A stretch of DNA of 54,377 nt from assembly GCA_011050685.1 (NCBI GenBank), contig DRFF01000164.1:1-54377 (forward strand), given 5' to 3'. Below the pieces are notes generated by a model, which ran no database searches, was not told the DNA's origin, and saw nothing but the letters and a program-made list of their open reading frames with translations. The first letter of the stretch is position 1. Each line of letters starts with the position of its first letter. The position numbers were made by a program, and so were the translations under genes. Of this stretch, positions 42,999 through 51,650 are shown in pieces. The stretch is from Aurantimonas coralicida (GTDB lineage Bacteria > Pseudomonadota > Alphaproteobacteria > Rhizobiales > Rhizobiaceae).

Positions 42999-43535
42999 AT
43001 GAAAGCTAAGTCATCGCCCGCTGGCTGGAGCCTGCTCAACATCGCCATGCACTGGCTGATCGTGGTTCTGATCATCGTCCAATATCTCGAAAGCGAGTTC
43101 ATGGTCTCGCTTTGGGACGGGACGCTCGAAGGCAAGGCGGTTTCATTCAGGACGACGATTCTCGGCTGGACCCACATCGTCCTCGGCTCGGCGATCCTCG
43201 TCGCCGCCGCTATCCGCTTGCTCGACCGCTTCTTCATCCATGGGCGTCCGGCGCATTCTGATGCTGAGCCGAACTGGGCGCTATGGCTGGCGAAGGTGAC
43301 GCACGCGATGCTCTACATAGTGCTCATCCTCATGCCGATCCTTGGCCTTGCGGCCTGGTTTACCGGCAATGACACGCTCGCCGGCTATCACACCTTCCTC
43401 TGGACGCCGCTGCTCGTCCTGATCGGCCTGCATATCGTCGGCGCGCTGGCCCAGCACTTCCTGTTCCGGTCGGATGCGCTACGACGGATGGTGCCGATAA
43501 TGAAAGCGCCGGCCTCGGTCGAATCGATCGAGTAG
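42999..43535 (+). CDS. Cytochrome b561 family protein
   Basis: A 178-residue four-span diheme cytochrome b of the YodB/CybB group. The expected heme histidines are visible in IAMHWLIVVLI (span 1), WTHIVLGSAIL (span 2), THAMLYIVLI (span 3) and LHIVGALAQHF (span 4). Such proteins pass electrons between the quinone pool and periplasmic acceptors and are often induced by envelope or superoxide stress. Start ATG at 42999, without a strong ribosome-binding site. Box E is upstream and a GC-rich hairpin (43563-43592) follows. Confidence 0.93.
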   Translation: MKAKSSPAGWSLLNIAMHWLIVVLIIVQYLESEFMVSLWDGTLEGKAVSFRTTILGWTHIVLGSAILVAAAIRLLDRFFIHGRPAHSDAEPNWALWLAKVTHAMLYIVLILMPILGLAAWFTGNDTLAGYHTFLWTPLLVLIGLHIVGALAQHFLFRSDALRRMVPIMKAPASVESIE

Positions 43536-43562
43536 GGCGACAATTCACGATCTCCGACACAC

Positions 43563-43592
43563 CGTCCGGGGCGACAGAGATCGCCCCGGACG
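43563..43592. terminator. Perfect 12-bp hairpin after the cytochrome b561 gene
   Basis: CGTCCGGGGCGA, loop CAGAGA, TCGCCCCGGACG, 28 bases after the stop codon. It has no T run. Confidence 0.6.
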
Positions 43593-43727
43593 CACTGCGT
43601 CTGCTCGCGCCCCCCGCCGCCGCCTTCCCGGAAGCGGGCTTTGACGAAATCGGGCGCCGAGCCCGGTTCAGCAGTGCACACAGTTGAATGTCTCGCGAAT
43701 TTTGTTCGCACATATGGCGATGGCCCC

Positions 43728-45188
43728 ATGCTTCGGCGTCTTCAAACCTTCGTCCCGCCGATTTTCGCGCTGGGACTTTTCATCGTCGTTTCCGCGGCCC
43801 TGCGACCGGTGCTGCCGCCAGACGAAACGCGCTATCTCACCGTGGCTTGGGAGATGCTGGTCAATCGAGACTTCATCGTCCCCACTTTCAATTTCGCCGC
43901 CTATCACCACAAGCCGCCGCTGCTGTTCTGGCTGATCGATCTGTCATGGGCGGTCTTCGGCGTGTCGCGCGTCGCGGCGCTCGCGACGGTCTTTGCCGTA
44001 TCCACCACGGTCATGATCCTCACGCGCCACTTGGCCGCCGAGCTGTTTCCCGGCGATGACGTCCTCGTCGCGCGTGTGGGCTGGCTGACGCTGGGCAACG
44101 TCGTCTTCGTCATCTATGCCGGGTTGATCCTGTTCGATCTCCTGCTGACCGCCTGCATTCTCGGCGCACTGATCGCGCTTCTGATCCATGCCCGCTCACC
44201 GTCATGGCGCTGGATCGCCATCGCAGGCGTTGCCATCGGCCTGGGCGTTCTGGCCAAGGGGCCGGTGGTCTATCTCCATCTGTTCTGGCCGATTGCGGCC
44301 TATCCGCTCTGGCGGACCGAGCGTCAGGCGCTGGCGCCGAGGGCCTTTTGGCAAAGCGCTGGTCTCGCCGTTCTGGTCTCTCTGCTACCGGTCGCCGCGT
44401 GGGTTGTGCCCGCGCTGGTCGAAACCAATGGCGAATTCGCCCGATCGCTGATCTGGGACCAAACGGCGGGTCGCATTTCCGGCTCGTTGTCGTCGAGCCA
44501 TGCGCGACCTTTCTGGTTTTATCTGCCGTTGCTGCCAATCTTTGCGATGCCGTGGATATTTTCGCCTTATGTCTGGGCCGTCCACAAAGGTGCGATGAAG
44601 CGTCCGATGGCGGCGCTTCGGGAGGCCTGGAGATCCACGCCCGCGCTGCGCTTCCTGATCCTCTGGTTCGTGCCGGTGGTCGCCAGCTTCAGCCTCATCG
44701 CCGGCAAGCAGCCGCATTATCTCGTTCCGTTGTTGCCGGCCGCAGCACTGGTCAGCGCCTATGTGATGCGCGGTATCAGCGTGAAGCTGATCGGGATCGG
44801 CGCCGGCATCGTCCTCGGCCTGACGATCCTTGGCCAAGCAGGTGCCGCGTTGTCGGTCTTCCTGAATTACGACCTTGCGCCGCTCGCGAGACTGGTCGCG
44901 GCGCGGGCGGGTCCGGTTGCCTTCATCGGCGATTATCAGGGCGAGTTCGGGTTTCTCGGACGTCTGCGGCGACCCCTCGACGTAATCGACAGCGCCCAGG
45001 CGGAGCGCTGGCTCGGCGAGCACCCAGACGGCATGCTCGTCGCCATTGGACTAAGACAAGACGAGGGCCTGCCCGGTCGTCAACTCCTCGACGCACCGTT
45101 CGCGCTCGATCGGCACATGGTCGCCAGCGAGAGCGGGCTGCCGCCGGCCGCGCTGAACACCGGCCCGGCTGCCGATCGCGCTCGCTGA
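43728..45188 (+). CDS. ArnT-like lipid-carrier-dependent glycosyltransferase (GT-C fold)
   Basis: A 486-residue, roughly 11-12-span integral membrane glycosyltransferase of the PMT/ArnT (GT83) type. The diagnostic first periplasmic loop reads PPDETRYLTVAWEM, with the catalytic acidic pair DE before RY, followed by YHHKPPLLFWLIDLSW. ArnT moves aminoarabinose, and rhizobial relatives move galacturonic acid, from undecaprenyl-type phosphates to lipid A or core. The donor could come from the family 2 glycosyltransferase at 51651. I start at the ATG at 43728 (MLRRLQTF); upstream in-frame codons lack a ribosome-binding site. No clear CGTATAG box precedes it. Confidence 0.88.
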   Translation: MLRRLQTFVPPIFALGLFIVVSAALRPVLPPDETRYLTVAWEMLVNRDFIVPTFNFAAYHHKPPLLFWLIDLSWAVFGVSRVAALATVFAVSTTVMILTRHLAAELFPGDDVLVARVGWLTLGNVVFVIYAGLILFDLLLTACILGALIALLIHARSPSWRWIAIAGVAIGLGVLAKGPVVYLHLFWPIAAYPLWRTERQALAPRAFWQSAGLAVLVSLLPVAAWVVPALVETNGEFARSLIWDQTAGRISGSLSSSHARPFWFYLPLLPIFAMPWIFSPYVWAVHKGAMKRPMAALREAWRSTPALRFLILWFVPVVASFSLIAGKQPHYLVPLLPAAALVSAYVMRGISVKLIGIGAGIVLGLTILGQAGAALSVFLNYDLAPLARLVAARAGPVAFIGDYQGEFGFLGRLRRPLDVIDSAQAERWLGEHPDGMLVAIGLRQDEGLPGRQLLDAPFALDRHMVASESGLPPAALNTGPAADRAR

Positions 45189-45203
45189 CGCGGCGGTCGA
45201 TTT

Positions 45204-45220
45204 TTTTGCAAACCGTATAG
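45204..45220 (+). promoter_or_regulatory. CGTATAG box F (before the outer membrane protein gene)
   Basis: TTTTGCAAACCGTATAG followed by TTTCGG, 215 bases before the barrel-protein start. Its TTGCAAA half is one base closer to the right half than in box E. Confidence 0.72.
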
Positions 45221-45359
45221 TTTCGGCAATCTCGCCCCCATCGATGGAGCCTAAACCGAACGCCGAGATGGGGCCGGATAGCAAAACATTTCGGTCCAGG
45301 ACCTCGGGTATCGCGCGATGGAATCCGCGTCCACCGCGAGTTCGGAGGGATCATCTCGG

Positions 45360-45394
45360 CCGGGTCCTCTGTTTAAAGCGTTCGGAGGACCCGG
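45360..45394 (+). promoter_or_regulatory. Leader hairpin of the outer membrane protein gene
   Basis: CCGGGTCCTC, a 15-base AT-richer loop, GAGGACCCGG. The 10-bp perfect stem ends 40 bases before the start codon, inside the long untranslated leader downstream of box F. It could govern translation or mRNA stability. Confidence 0.45.
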
Positions 45395-45434
45395 CATGCA
45401 ACGCCGAATGCGCCAACTTTCCTGGAGAGAAAAT

Positions 45435-46208
45435 ATGAGATGGTTCCTGCTTGCTGCCCTGTCGGCGCCCTTTGTCACGCCGGCCGCAGCCGCGGATCTG
45501 ATCGTTCCCGAACCGCCAGCGCCGGCTCCTATCGAGATCGTGGCGCCGATCGACACCTGGTCCGGCCTCTATATCGGCGGGCAGGTCGGTGGAGCCTTCG
45601 GCTTCGACGGCGCCGACACCGTCTATAACCCTCGACCTGGCTATGGCAGCGCCTTCGCCGCCACGCCGTCCAGTAACAAATCGAGCTTCGTCGGTGGTGG
45701 TCATATCGGCTACGACTATCAGATCGGCAACGTCGTCATCGGCGCGGTTGCGGACATCAACAAGATGAACGGCTCGTCCGAGCGAAGCTTCTCGGTCGGC
45801 GGCGTCAGCTTCCCGGTCAAGGACAAGATCGACTACATGGGCACCGTGCGGGGTCGTCTGGGCTACGCCTACGATCGGTTCCTCGTCTATGGCACCGGCG
45901 GTCTCGCCTATGCCAAACGCAGCCGAAGCACGAGCTTTCCCACGACGACGTCAGGGCCGTTCACCGGCTACAAATTTTCCGAGAAAACCGACAAGACCGA
46001 TACCGGCTACGCGGTCGGCGGCGGTATCGACTATCTCGTCTCGCGGAATATGTCGGTCGGCCTCGAATATCTTTATACAGACCTCGGCAAGAACGACTGG
46101 TCGGCAAAAGCGACCAACGGTGCCCAACTGGTCGATTTTACCGCGAACACAAACGACCGAACGGATTTTCATACGGTCTGGGCCAAGATGTCCTATCGCT
46201 TCGACTGA
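45435..46208 (+). CDS. Outer membrane beta-barrel protein (Omp25/RopB family)
   Basis: A 257-residue barrel protein with signal peptide cleaved near AAAADLIV (residue ~20), then the family's Pro-rich start EPPAPAPIEIVAP and the first strand WSGLYIGGQVGGAFGF. Repeated strand patterns include HIGYDYQIGNVVIGAVADI, GRLGYAYDRFLVYGTGGLAY and SVGLEYLYTDLG, and the last strand ends KMSYRFD. It would form an eight-stranded outer membrane porin-like protein. The ATG at 45435 follows GGAGAGAAAAT. It lies downstream of box F and is intact, unlike the remnant at 33115. Confidence 0.92.
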   Translation: MRWFLLAALSAPFVTPAAAADLIVPEPPAPAPIEIVAPIDTWSGLYIGGQVGGAFGFDGADTVYNPRPGYGSAFAATPSSNKSSFVGGGHIGYDYQIGNVVIGAVADINKMNGSSERSFSVGGVSFPVKDKIDYMGTVRGRLGYAYDRFLVYGTGGLAYAKRSRSTSFPTTTSGPFTGYKFSEKTDKTDTGYAVGGGIDYLVSRNMSVGLEYLYTDLGKNDWSAKATNGAQLVDFTANTNDRTDFHTVWAKMSYRFD

Positions 46209-46240
46209 CGGCGTCTGACAAGAGTTTCTGGCTTTCCCTT

Positions 46241-46270
46241 CGCGTCCGCCACCCCGGCGGGCGCGTTTTC
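46241..46270 (+). terminator. Terminator after the outer membrane protein gene
   Basis: CGCGTCCGCC, loop ACCCC, GGCGGGCGCG (one G-T pair), followed by TTTTCT. It begins 33 bases after the stop codon. Confidence 0.78.
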
Positions 46271-46313
46271 TCGTCGGACGGGTGGCACTGTCATATCGCC
46301 TTTTCTTTGCGGG

Positions 46314-46330
46314 ATTACGAAATCGTATAG
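46314..46330 (+). promoter_or_regulatory. CGTATAG box G (before the PAP2/ABC/glycosyltransferase operon)
   Basis: ATTACGAAATCGTATAG followed by TTCCAG, 53 bases before the PAP2 phosphatase start and 44 bases after the preceding terminator. It would control the whole six-gene operon to 52855. Confidence 0.78.
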
Positions 46331-46382
46331 TTCCAGCCAAGCCGTGATCATCTGAGGTCGTCATTCTCTTTCGCAAAGGAGA

Positions 46383-47015
46383 ATGACGACCGTGACGATC
46401 AGTGCCCTCAACGACGCGATTGTAGTGGCGGCGCAATCCGCGCTGACAACCGCACCCTGGCGCTCCGATCTGGCGGTCGCAACGGCCGACTGGGGGATTG
46501 GCGTCCTGCCCATTTTCCTCGTCGGATTATGGCTGCGCGGCGGACCAGAGGGCCGGCAGACGGCGATTACGGCGACGCTGGCGGCGGCTGTGGCATTGGC
46601 AATCGCCGGGACCATTTCGTTTCTGTTCTACGTGCCCCGGCCCTTTGCGGTCGGGCTTTCGCCCAATCTCCTCGCGCATGTGGCGGACAGTTCGCTTCCC
46701 AGCGACCACGCAGCGATCATGATTGCGGTTGCGGCCGCCCTCTTGTTCGCCGGTCGCCGAGCTCTCGGGATTGCGATCGCCGTCGCCGCGCTGGCGGTCG
46801 GTGCCGCTCGTGTCGCGCTCGGCGTGCATTTTCCCAGCGATATCGTCGCCGGGCTCATCGTCGGAGGGACGGCGGCTGCGGCTTTTCAGCTCAAGCCTTG
46901 CAACGACTTCGCCAGCTTCACCCGACGTCTCGCCGAGGCGCTTTACGCCGCGCTCGGCATCGAGGTGCTGGCGACGCGCCTTCACCTTCAGAAACAACAG
47001 GAGACCATCCGATGA
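46383..47015 (+). CDS. PAP2 phosphatase (undecaprenyl-pyrophosphatase BcrC-like)
   Basis: A 210-residue, five- to six-span PAP2 lipid phosphatase. The motifs are present in shortened form: FYVPRPFAVG (RP of motif 1), SLPSDHAAIM (PSxH of motif 2, with D instead of G) and ARVALGVHFPSDIVAG (motif 3 with catalytic His). LPSDHA is the BcrC/YbjG form, so the substrate is probably undecaprenyl pyrophosphate. It is the second PAP2 enzyme in this regulon. The ATG follows AAAGGAGA, which is close to the start codon. The stop overlaps the next start (ATGA). Confidence 0.9.
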   Translation: MTTVTISALNDAIVVAAQSALTTAPWRSDLAVATADWGIGVLPIFLVGLWLRGGPEGRQTAITATLAAAVALAIAGTISFLFYVPRPFAVGLSPNLLAHVADSSLPSDHAAIMIAVAAALLFAGRRALGIAIAVAALAVGAARVALGVHFPSDIVAGLIVGGTAAAAFQLKPCNDFASFTRRLAEALYAALGIEVLATRLHLQKQQETIR

Positions 47016-47614
47016 CCCGCAATTCCGGACTTGTCAGAACCGCTCTATGGACGATGATTGCCGCGACCGCACTCGTCGCTCCGGCAAAGGTCTTTGCCCA
47101 ATCCAGTCCCGCTACCCAACGCGAGACGGCCGTGGCGCCCGAGATCAATCCACCCGGCGACATCCCCGATGATCAGGTCTTCATAAACTACAAGTTCCCG
47201 AGCGGATTCTCGATACAGGTTCCGGAGGGCTGGTCACGTAGCGACGCGGCGGATGGCGTCAGTTTCGCCGATAAATACGGTCGCATCGCCATCGACGTGA
47301 CGAAGGCGCCAAAAACGCCGACCTCCGCCAGTATCAAGCAGAAGGAGGCCGCCGACCTCGTCGCAGGCGGCCACGCTGTCGATGTCAGGGACATTCGCAC
47401 GATGCCGTTGCCGGCGGGGGAGGCGGTCGCCGTCGATTATCTGTCGAATTCCGCGGTGAACCCGGTCACCGACCGCAAGATCCGCCTTGAGAACCGTCGC
47501 ATCTATTACTTCAAGGACGGCAAGGAAGCTGTCCTGACATTGTCCGCGCCCGCTGGCGCCGACAATGTCGACCAGTGGAAGATGATGGCCGAGTCATTTC
47601 GATGGTCGTCGTGA
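47012..47614 (+). CDS. Exported protein of unknown function in the ABC exporter operon
   Basis: A 200-residue protein with a signal peptide (cleavage near VFAQS, residue ~31) and a single compact domain: FINYKFPSGFSIQVPEGWSR, then VSFADKYGRIAIDVTKAPK and FKDGKEAVLTLSAPAGADNV ending in MAESFRW. The layout (amphipathic strands around a PEGW motif, and a C-terminal MxESFRW) resembles PsbP-like periplasmic domains, which often work with transporters or lipoproteins; I cannot assign more. It overlaps both the PAP2 gene (4 bases) and the ABC ATPase gene (13 bases), so it probably works with them. Confidence 0.8.
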   Translation: MTRNSGLVRTALWTMIAATALVAPAKVFAQSSPATQRETAVAPEINPPGDIPDDQVFINYKFPSGFSIQVPEGWSRSDAADGVSFADKYGRIAIDVTKAPKTPTSASIKQKEAADLVAGGHAVDVRDIRTMPLPAGEAVAVDYLSNSAVNPVTDRKIRLENRRIYYFKDGKEAVLTLSAPAGADNVDQWKMMAESFRWSS

Positions 47615-49005
47615 CACTGCTGGATGCCCAGGACCTGTTCCGCTTCTATCATATCGGCGATACGGAGATTCGCGCCCTGAAGGGCGTGAGCCTCGATGTG
47701 GACGCCGGCGAGATCGTCGCCCTGACCGGCCCCTCGGGGAGTGGCAAGTCGACGCTTCTTTCGTGTCTATGCGGCCTCGACGAACCTGACGGCGGAACGG
47801 TGGACATCGGCGGTCGGCGCATGACCCGGCGGCCGGAGGCCGAGAAGGCGGCAATCCGGGCTTCGACGCTGGGCATTCTGGCGCAACGCGACAATCTGTT
47901 CCCGCATCTGACCGTCGCCGAAAATATCGCCTTCGCGTTGTGCCATCGAAGCGGCGGCGATCCCGTCGATATCGAGCAAATGCTTCAATCCGTCGCCTTG
48001 AGTGATCGCGCCAACGCCTATCCAGCCACGCTGTCGGGTGGTGAAATCGCCCGGGCGGGTTTGGCTGTCGCCCTGGCACTCGATGCGCCCCTGATCGTCG
48101 CGGACGAGCCGACCGCCGAAGTCGACGAGACGACCGAGCGGATGATCCTCACCATTCTGGTTGACAGGAGCCGGCGAGGGAAGGGTGCATTGATCGCGAC
48201 CCACAGCCGCGCCCTCGCGGCGATCGCGACGCGGACCCTGCATCTTCGGGACGGCCGTCTCGTCGAAACACCCTTGGTCACAACGCTCGACAATGCCGAG
48301 CGTCTGTTTGAACGCACGGTTCATCCCGTGCTTCGCAACGATCGCGAGGCGCTGATCGAAGCGCGGGGTCTGGGCCGGAATTATGATCTGGGCGCTCTCT
48401 CGGTTCACGCGGTGGAAAATGCGGACATCGCAGTACGGCAGGGCGACCGCATCGCCGTCACGGGGCCGTCGGGAAGTGGCAAGTCCACGCTCCTGAAGAT
48501 GCTAGCCGGCATCGTGCGGCCGTCGTCGGGCCTCTTGTCGTGGTTCGGCACCCAGACCGCCACGGAGCTCCGCCCCGGTCGGATCGGGGTCGTGTTCCAG
48601 GAACCGAGCCTGATTCCGTCGCTGACGGTGCGGGAAAACGTTGCATTGCCGTTGCAACTGGCAGCCCGTTCGCCCCAGGGCCGAGCGCATATGAGCGCTG
48701 ACGATGCGTTGGCGCTGCTGTCGCTTGCGGACCTGGCCGACAAGTTGCCGGAGGAGCTCTCCGGCGGTCAGATGCAGCGTGTCGCCTTCGCCAGGGCCCT
48801 CGTCACCAATCCCGAGATCATCCTGGCCGACGAGCCGACCGGCCAGCTCGACCAGCCGACCGGACGAGCGGTGATGAAGGCGGTCCTCGATGCCCTCGGT
48901 GAGAACGAGACCGCGCTCCTGCTCACCACCCATGACGAGCGGCTGGCGGCGACCATGGCGACACAATTGCGCATGGACCACGGTCGGCTGGCCGAGGCCG
49001 CCTGA
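47602..49005 (+). CDS. ABC exporter ATPase with two fused nucleotide-binding domains
   Basis: A 467-residue protein with two complete LolD/MacB-type ATPase domains. Domain 1 (~5-225) has GPSGSGKST, the signature TLSGGEIARA, Walker B LIVADEP and H-loop THS. Domain 2 (~250-465) has GPSGSGKST, VFQEPSLIPSLTV, LSGGQMQRVAFARAL, IILADEPT and TTHDE. Both sites look functional. MacB-type systems normally use a homodimer of one domain. The ATG at 47602 overlaps the previous gene by 13 bases; a GTG at 47611 (GTGA overlap) is an alternative. The partner is the permease 13 bases downstream. Confidence 0.93.
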   Translation: MVVVTLLDAQDLFRFYHIGDTEIRALKGVSLDVDAGEIVALTGPSGSGKSTLLSCLCGLDEPDGGTVDIGGRRMTRRPEAEKAAIRASTLGILAQRDNLFPHLTVAENIAFALCHRSGGDPVDIEQMLQSVALSDRANAYPATLSGGEIARAGLAVALALDAPLIVADEPTAEVDETTERMILTILVDRSRRGKGALIATHSRALAAIATRTLHLRDGRLVETPLVTTLDNAERLFERTVHPVLRNDREALIEARGLGRNYDLGALSVHAVENADIAVRQGDRIAVTGPSGSGKSTLLKMLAGIVRPSSGLLSWFGTQTATELRPGRIGVVFQEPSLIPSLTVRENVALPLQLAARSPQGRAHMSADDALALLSLADLADKLPEELSGGQMQRVAFARALVTNPEIILADEPTGQLDQPTGRAVMKAVLDALGENETALLLTTHDERLAATMATQLRMDHGRLAEAA

Positions 49006-49018
49006 AAGGATCTCCATC

Positions 49019-51649
49019 ATGTTCGGTCTTTGGATCAAAGGCATTTTCAAGCGTCGCGCCGTCCAGATCGCGCTGGCCTATTCCGGTGTCGCGATCGCTG
49101 TCGCGCTGATCGCGCTGATCGGCGTGTTCTCGGTGATCAGCGCATCGACGATGACCGAGCGCGCCGTCGCGCAAGTCGTGGTCGACTGGCAGGTGCAGCC
49201 CAAACCCGGCGCGGACGCGGCTTCGGTCAAGACCGCGCTCGAGGCGCTGCCTTCCATCCGCTCCGTCATCCAGGTCGGCTATGCCGACGTGCCGGCGCTC
49301 CAGGCGACCACCGGCGGGACGGTTCAGACGACGGGTGCCGCGAAGGTTCTCGGCATCGACGCTGGTTACCGGTCAGCTTTCGCCGAACAGATGCGTCTTC
49401 TTCTCGGCAGCCTGGATGGCCCTGTACTGGCGCAGCAGACCGCCGCGAATCTTCACGCGGGAATCGGCGACAGCATCCAGATCCTTCGGCGTGACGGCGC
49501 ACCAAGCACGATCACCGTCGCCGGTATCGTCGAACTTCCCAATGCCGACGCCTTGTTCCAGTCGATCGGAGCGCCGGCCGGCGCCGGGCCGACGGCGCCC
49601 CCGGACAACGTCGTCCTTCTGCCGGCGACGCAATGGTCGACGCTCTTCGCCGCTGATACGTCCCGGACGGTCCAGTTTCACGCCGCGTTTACCCGCGCCG
49701 CGCTGGCGAGCTATCCCGACACGGCCTTCATCGAGGAGGCGCGTCAGGTTCGAAACTTCGAGGCGTCCGTCGCCGGACAGGCTCTCGTCGGTGACAATCT
49801 CGGCGCCCGCCTCGATGCGGTTCGCGGCGACGCGATCTACGCTCGGGTTATCTTCCTGTTTCTCGGTCTGCCGGCGGCTGTGCTCGCCATCTTGCTGACC
49901 GTTTCGCTGCTCCTGGCCGACCGCGATCGCAAGAGCCGGAATGAAGCGCTGCTGCGGATACGCGGCTTCGATCGCTCGACGATACTGCGCCTGATCGCCT
50001 CCGAAGAAGCCATCGGAGCGGCTGGGGCCGCTATCGTTGGCTCACTGGCGGCGTTGATCCTGTCCGCCCTGCAATTCGGGACGGCCTCGCTGTCGTCGTC
50101 GGCACTTATGTGGATCGCCCTGTCAGGCATCGGTGGATTCGCCGTCGCGCTTCTCTGCGGCGTCCTGCCGGCGCTTCGGCGGTTGCGCGGGGAGACGGTG
50201 CTGCGCGGACGGACATCCATGAGCCGTAATAGCGACCCGCTGTGGCAGCGGCTTTGGCTCGATCTCATCTTCCTGGCCGGGGCCGCGGTGATCTTCCTGC
50301 AGTCGGCCAGTTCCAACTATCAGGTCGTGCTGGCGCCCGAGGGCGTGACCGCGACGGCCGTCGACTACACCGCCTTCCTGTCGCCGTTGCTGTTCTGGGT
50401 CGGCAGCGTGCTGCTGACGATCCGGCTGGCCTCCTGGTGGATCGGCCGTTCCGCCGGGACCATGGAAGCGACGGCGACCCGGATTGGCCTGGCCAAGACC
50501 ACAGCCCCGAGCGTCGCAGCCGGCCTGTCACGGCAGCATCGGCGGATCGCCGGCGGCATCGCGCTGGTGTCTCTAGCCTTCTCCTTCGCTGTCGCCGCGT
50601 CCATCTTCAACCTGACCTACAACGGCCAGACGCGCGTCGACGCGATGCTGACCAACGGCGCTGACGTGACCGTCACCGGCTCCACCGCGACGCCGGTTGG
50701 TCCTGTTGTCCCGACGATTCAAGCGATGCCGGGCGTGGCGGCGGTCGCCCCGATGCAGCATCGCTTCGCCTATGTCGGCAACGACCTCCAGGATATCTAC
50801 GGCATCGATGCGACACGGATCGACAAGGCAACAGCAGTCGAGGACGCCTATTTCGCCAATAAGGATGCAGCGGCGACGCTGAAAGCGCTGGAAACGAATC
50901 CAGACGGCGTTCTGGTCTCCCAAGAGACCGTCAACGATTTCCAGCTGGCAATCGGCGACCCGATCAAGTTGCGGCTTCAAAATGCCAAAACGCACCAATA
51001 CGAGGCGATCCCGTTCAAGTTCGTCGGAGTGGGGCTGGAATTTCCGACCGCGCCGAAGGATTCCTTCCTGGTCGCCAATGCGAGCTACCTCGCAACGCAG
51101 ACAGGCTCGTCGGCGCATGAGCTCTTGCTTGTTCGTTCGCTCGGTGACCCGAAAGCCTTGGCTGCGACGATCCGCCAGGACCTTGGCTCGACGTCGGGCT
51201 ATACGGTCACCGACCTCGAATCCGCCTTTCACATCATCGCCTCGAGCCTGACCGCGGTCGATCTCGGGCGGCTCACCGCGGTCGAAATCGCCTTCGCGGT
51301 CGTCCTGCTGGCCGCTGCGACTGGCCTGATGCTGTTCCTCGGCTTTGCCGAGCGCAAACGCACGGCCGAAATTCTCGCCGCTCTTGGGGCTTCCGGCATC
51401 GAAATCGGCGGCTTCCTGTGGAGCGAGGCGTTGCTGATCCTGGTACCGGGCGCGGTCATCGGCTCGCTGATCGGCGTGGTGGCCGCCGACATGCTGGTGA
51501 AGCTCCTGTCCGGCATCTTCGATCCGCCGCCGGATGCGCTCTCCTATCCGCTGATCCAGCTAATCGGTTTCGCTTTGGTCGGCGTCGTGGCGACGGTCGC
51601 GGCCGTTCAGATCGCCCGACTGCGGCTGGCGCGGGAGGTCGACGCCTAG
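49019..51649 (+). CDS. Ten-span FtsX-family ABC permease
   Basis: An 876-residue FtsX/LolE/YbbP-type permease. The first span is ~15-40, followed by a ~230-residue periplasmic domain; six spans lie at ~277-300, 325-348, 358-383, 408-425, 450-475 and 510-530; a second ~220-residue periplasmic domain follows, then three closing spans with FLGFAERKRTAEILAALGAS between them. This is two FtsX units in one chain, matching the two ATPase domains of the preceding protein, so a full exporter needs one copy of each. Such mechanotransmission-type exporters move lipoproteins, lipids or peptides or drive periplasmic enzymes. Start ATG at 49019, following GAAAGGATCTCCATC. Confidence 0.92.
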   Translation: MFGLWIKGIFKRRAVQIALAYSGVAIAVALIALIGVFSVISASTMTERAVAQVVVDWQVQPKPGADAASVKTALEALPSIRSVIQVGYADVPALQATTGGTVQTTGAAKVLGIDAGYRSAFAEQMRLLLGSLDGPVLAQQTAANLHAGIGDSIQILRRDGAPSTITVAGIVELPNADALFQSIGAPAGAGPTAPPDNVVLLPATQWSTLFAADTSRTVQFHAAFTRAALASYPDTAFIEEARQVRNFEASVAGQALVGDNLGARLDAVRGDAIYARVIFLFLGLPAAVLAILLTVSLLLADRDRKSRNEALLRIRGFDRSTILRLIASEEAIGAAGAAIVGSLAALILSALQFGTASLSSSALMWIALSGIGGFAVALLCGVLPALRRLRGETVLRGRTSMSRNSDPLWQRLWLDLIFLAGAAVIFLQSASSNYQVVLAPEGVTATAVDYTAFLSPLLFWVGSVLLTIRLASWWIGRSAGTMEATATRIGLAKTTAPSVAAGLSRQHRRIAGGIALVSLAFSFAVAASIFNLTYNGQTRVDAMLTNGADVTVTGSTATPVGPVVPTIQAMPGVAAVAPMQHRFAYVGNDLQDIYGIDATRIDKATAVEDAYFANKDAAATLKALETNPDGVLVSQETVNDFQLAIGDPIKLRLQNAKTHQYEAIPFKFVGVGLEFPTAPKDSFLVANASYLATQTGSSAHELLLVRSLGDPKALAATIRQDLGSTSGYTVTDLESAFHIIASSLTAVDLGRLTAVEIAFAVVLLAAATGLMLFLGFAERKRTAEILAALGASGIEIGGFLWSEALLILVPGAVIGSLIGVVAADMLVKLLSGIFDPPPDALSYPLIQLIGFALVGVVATVAAVQIARLRLAREVDA

Positions 51650-51650
51650 C

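Noticed and set aside
43680..43727. Possible CGTATAG box before the ArnT-like gene (GCGAATTTTGTTCGC)
   Set aside because: It has a small GCGAA/TTCGC dyad but none of the CGTATAG right half.
46383..47015. PAP2 motif 2 reading SLPSDH as a broken active site
   Set aside because: PSDH, with Asp for Gly, is the normal form in BcrC/YbjG undecaprenyl pyrophosphatases, so it is not a defect.
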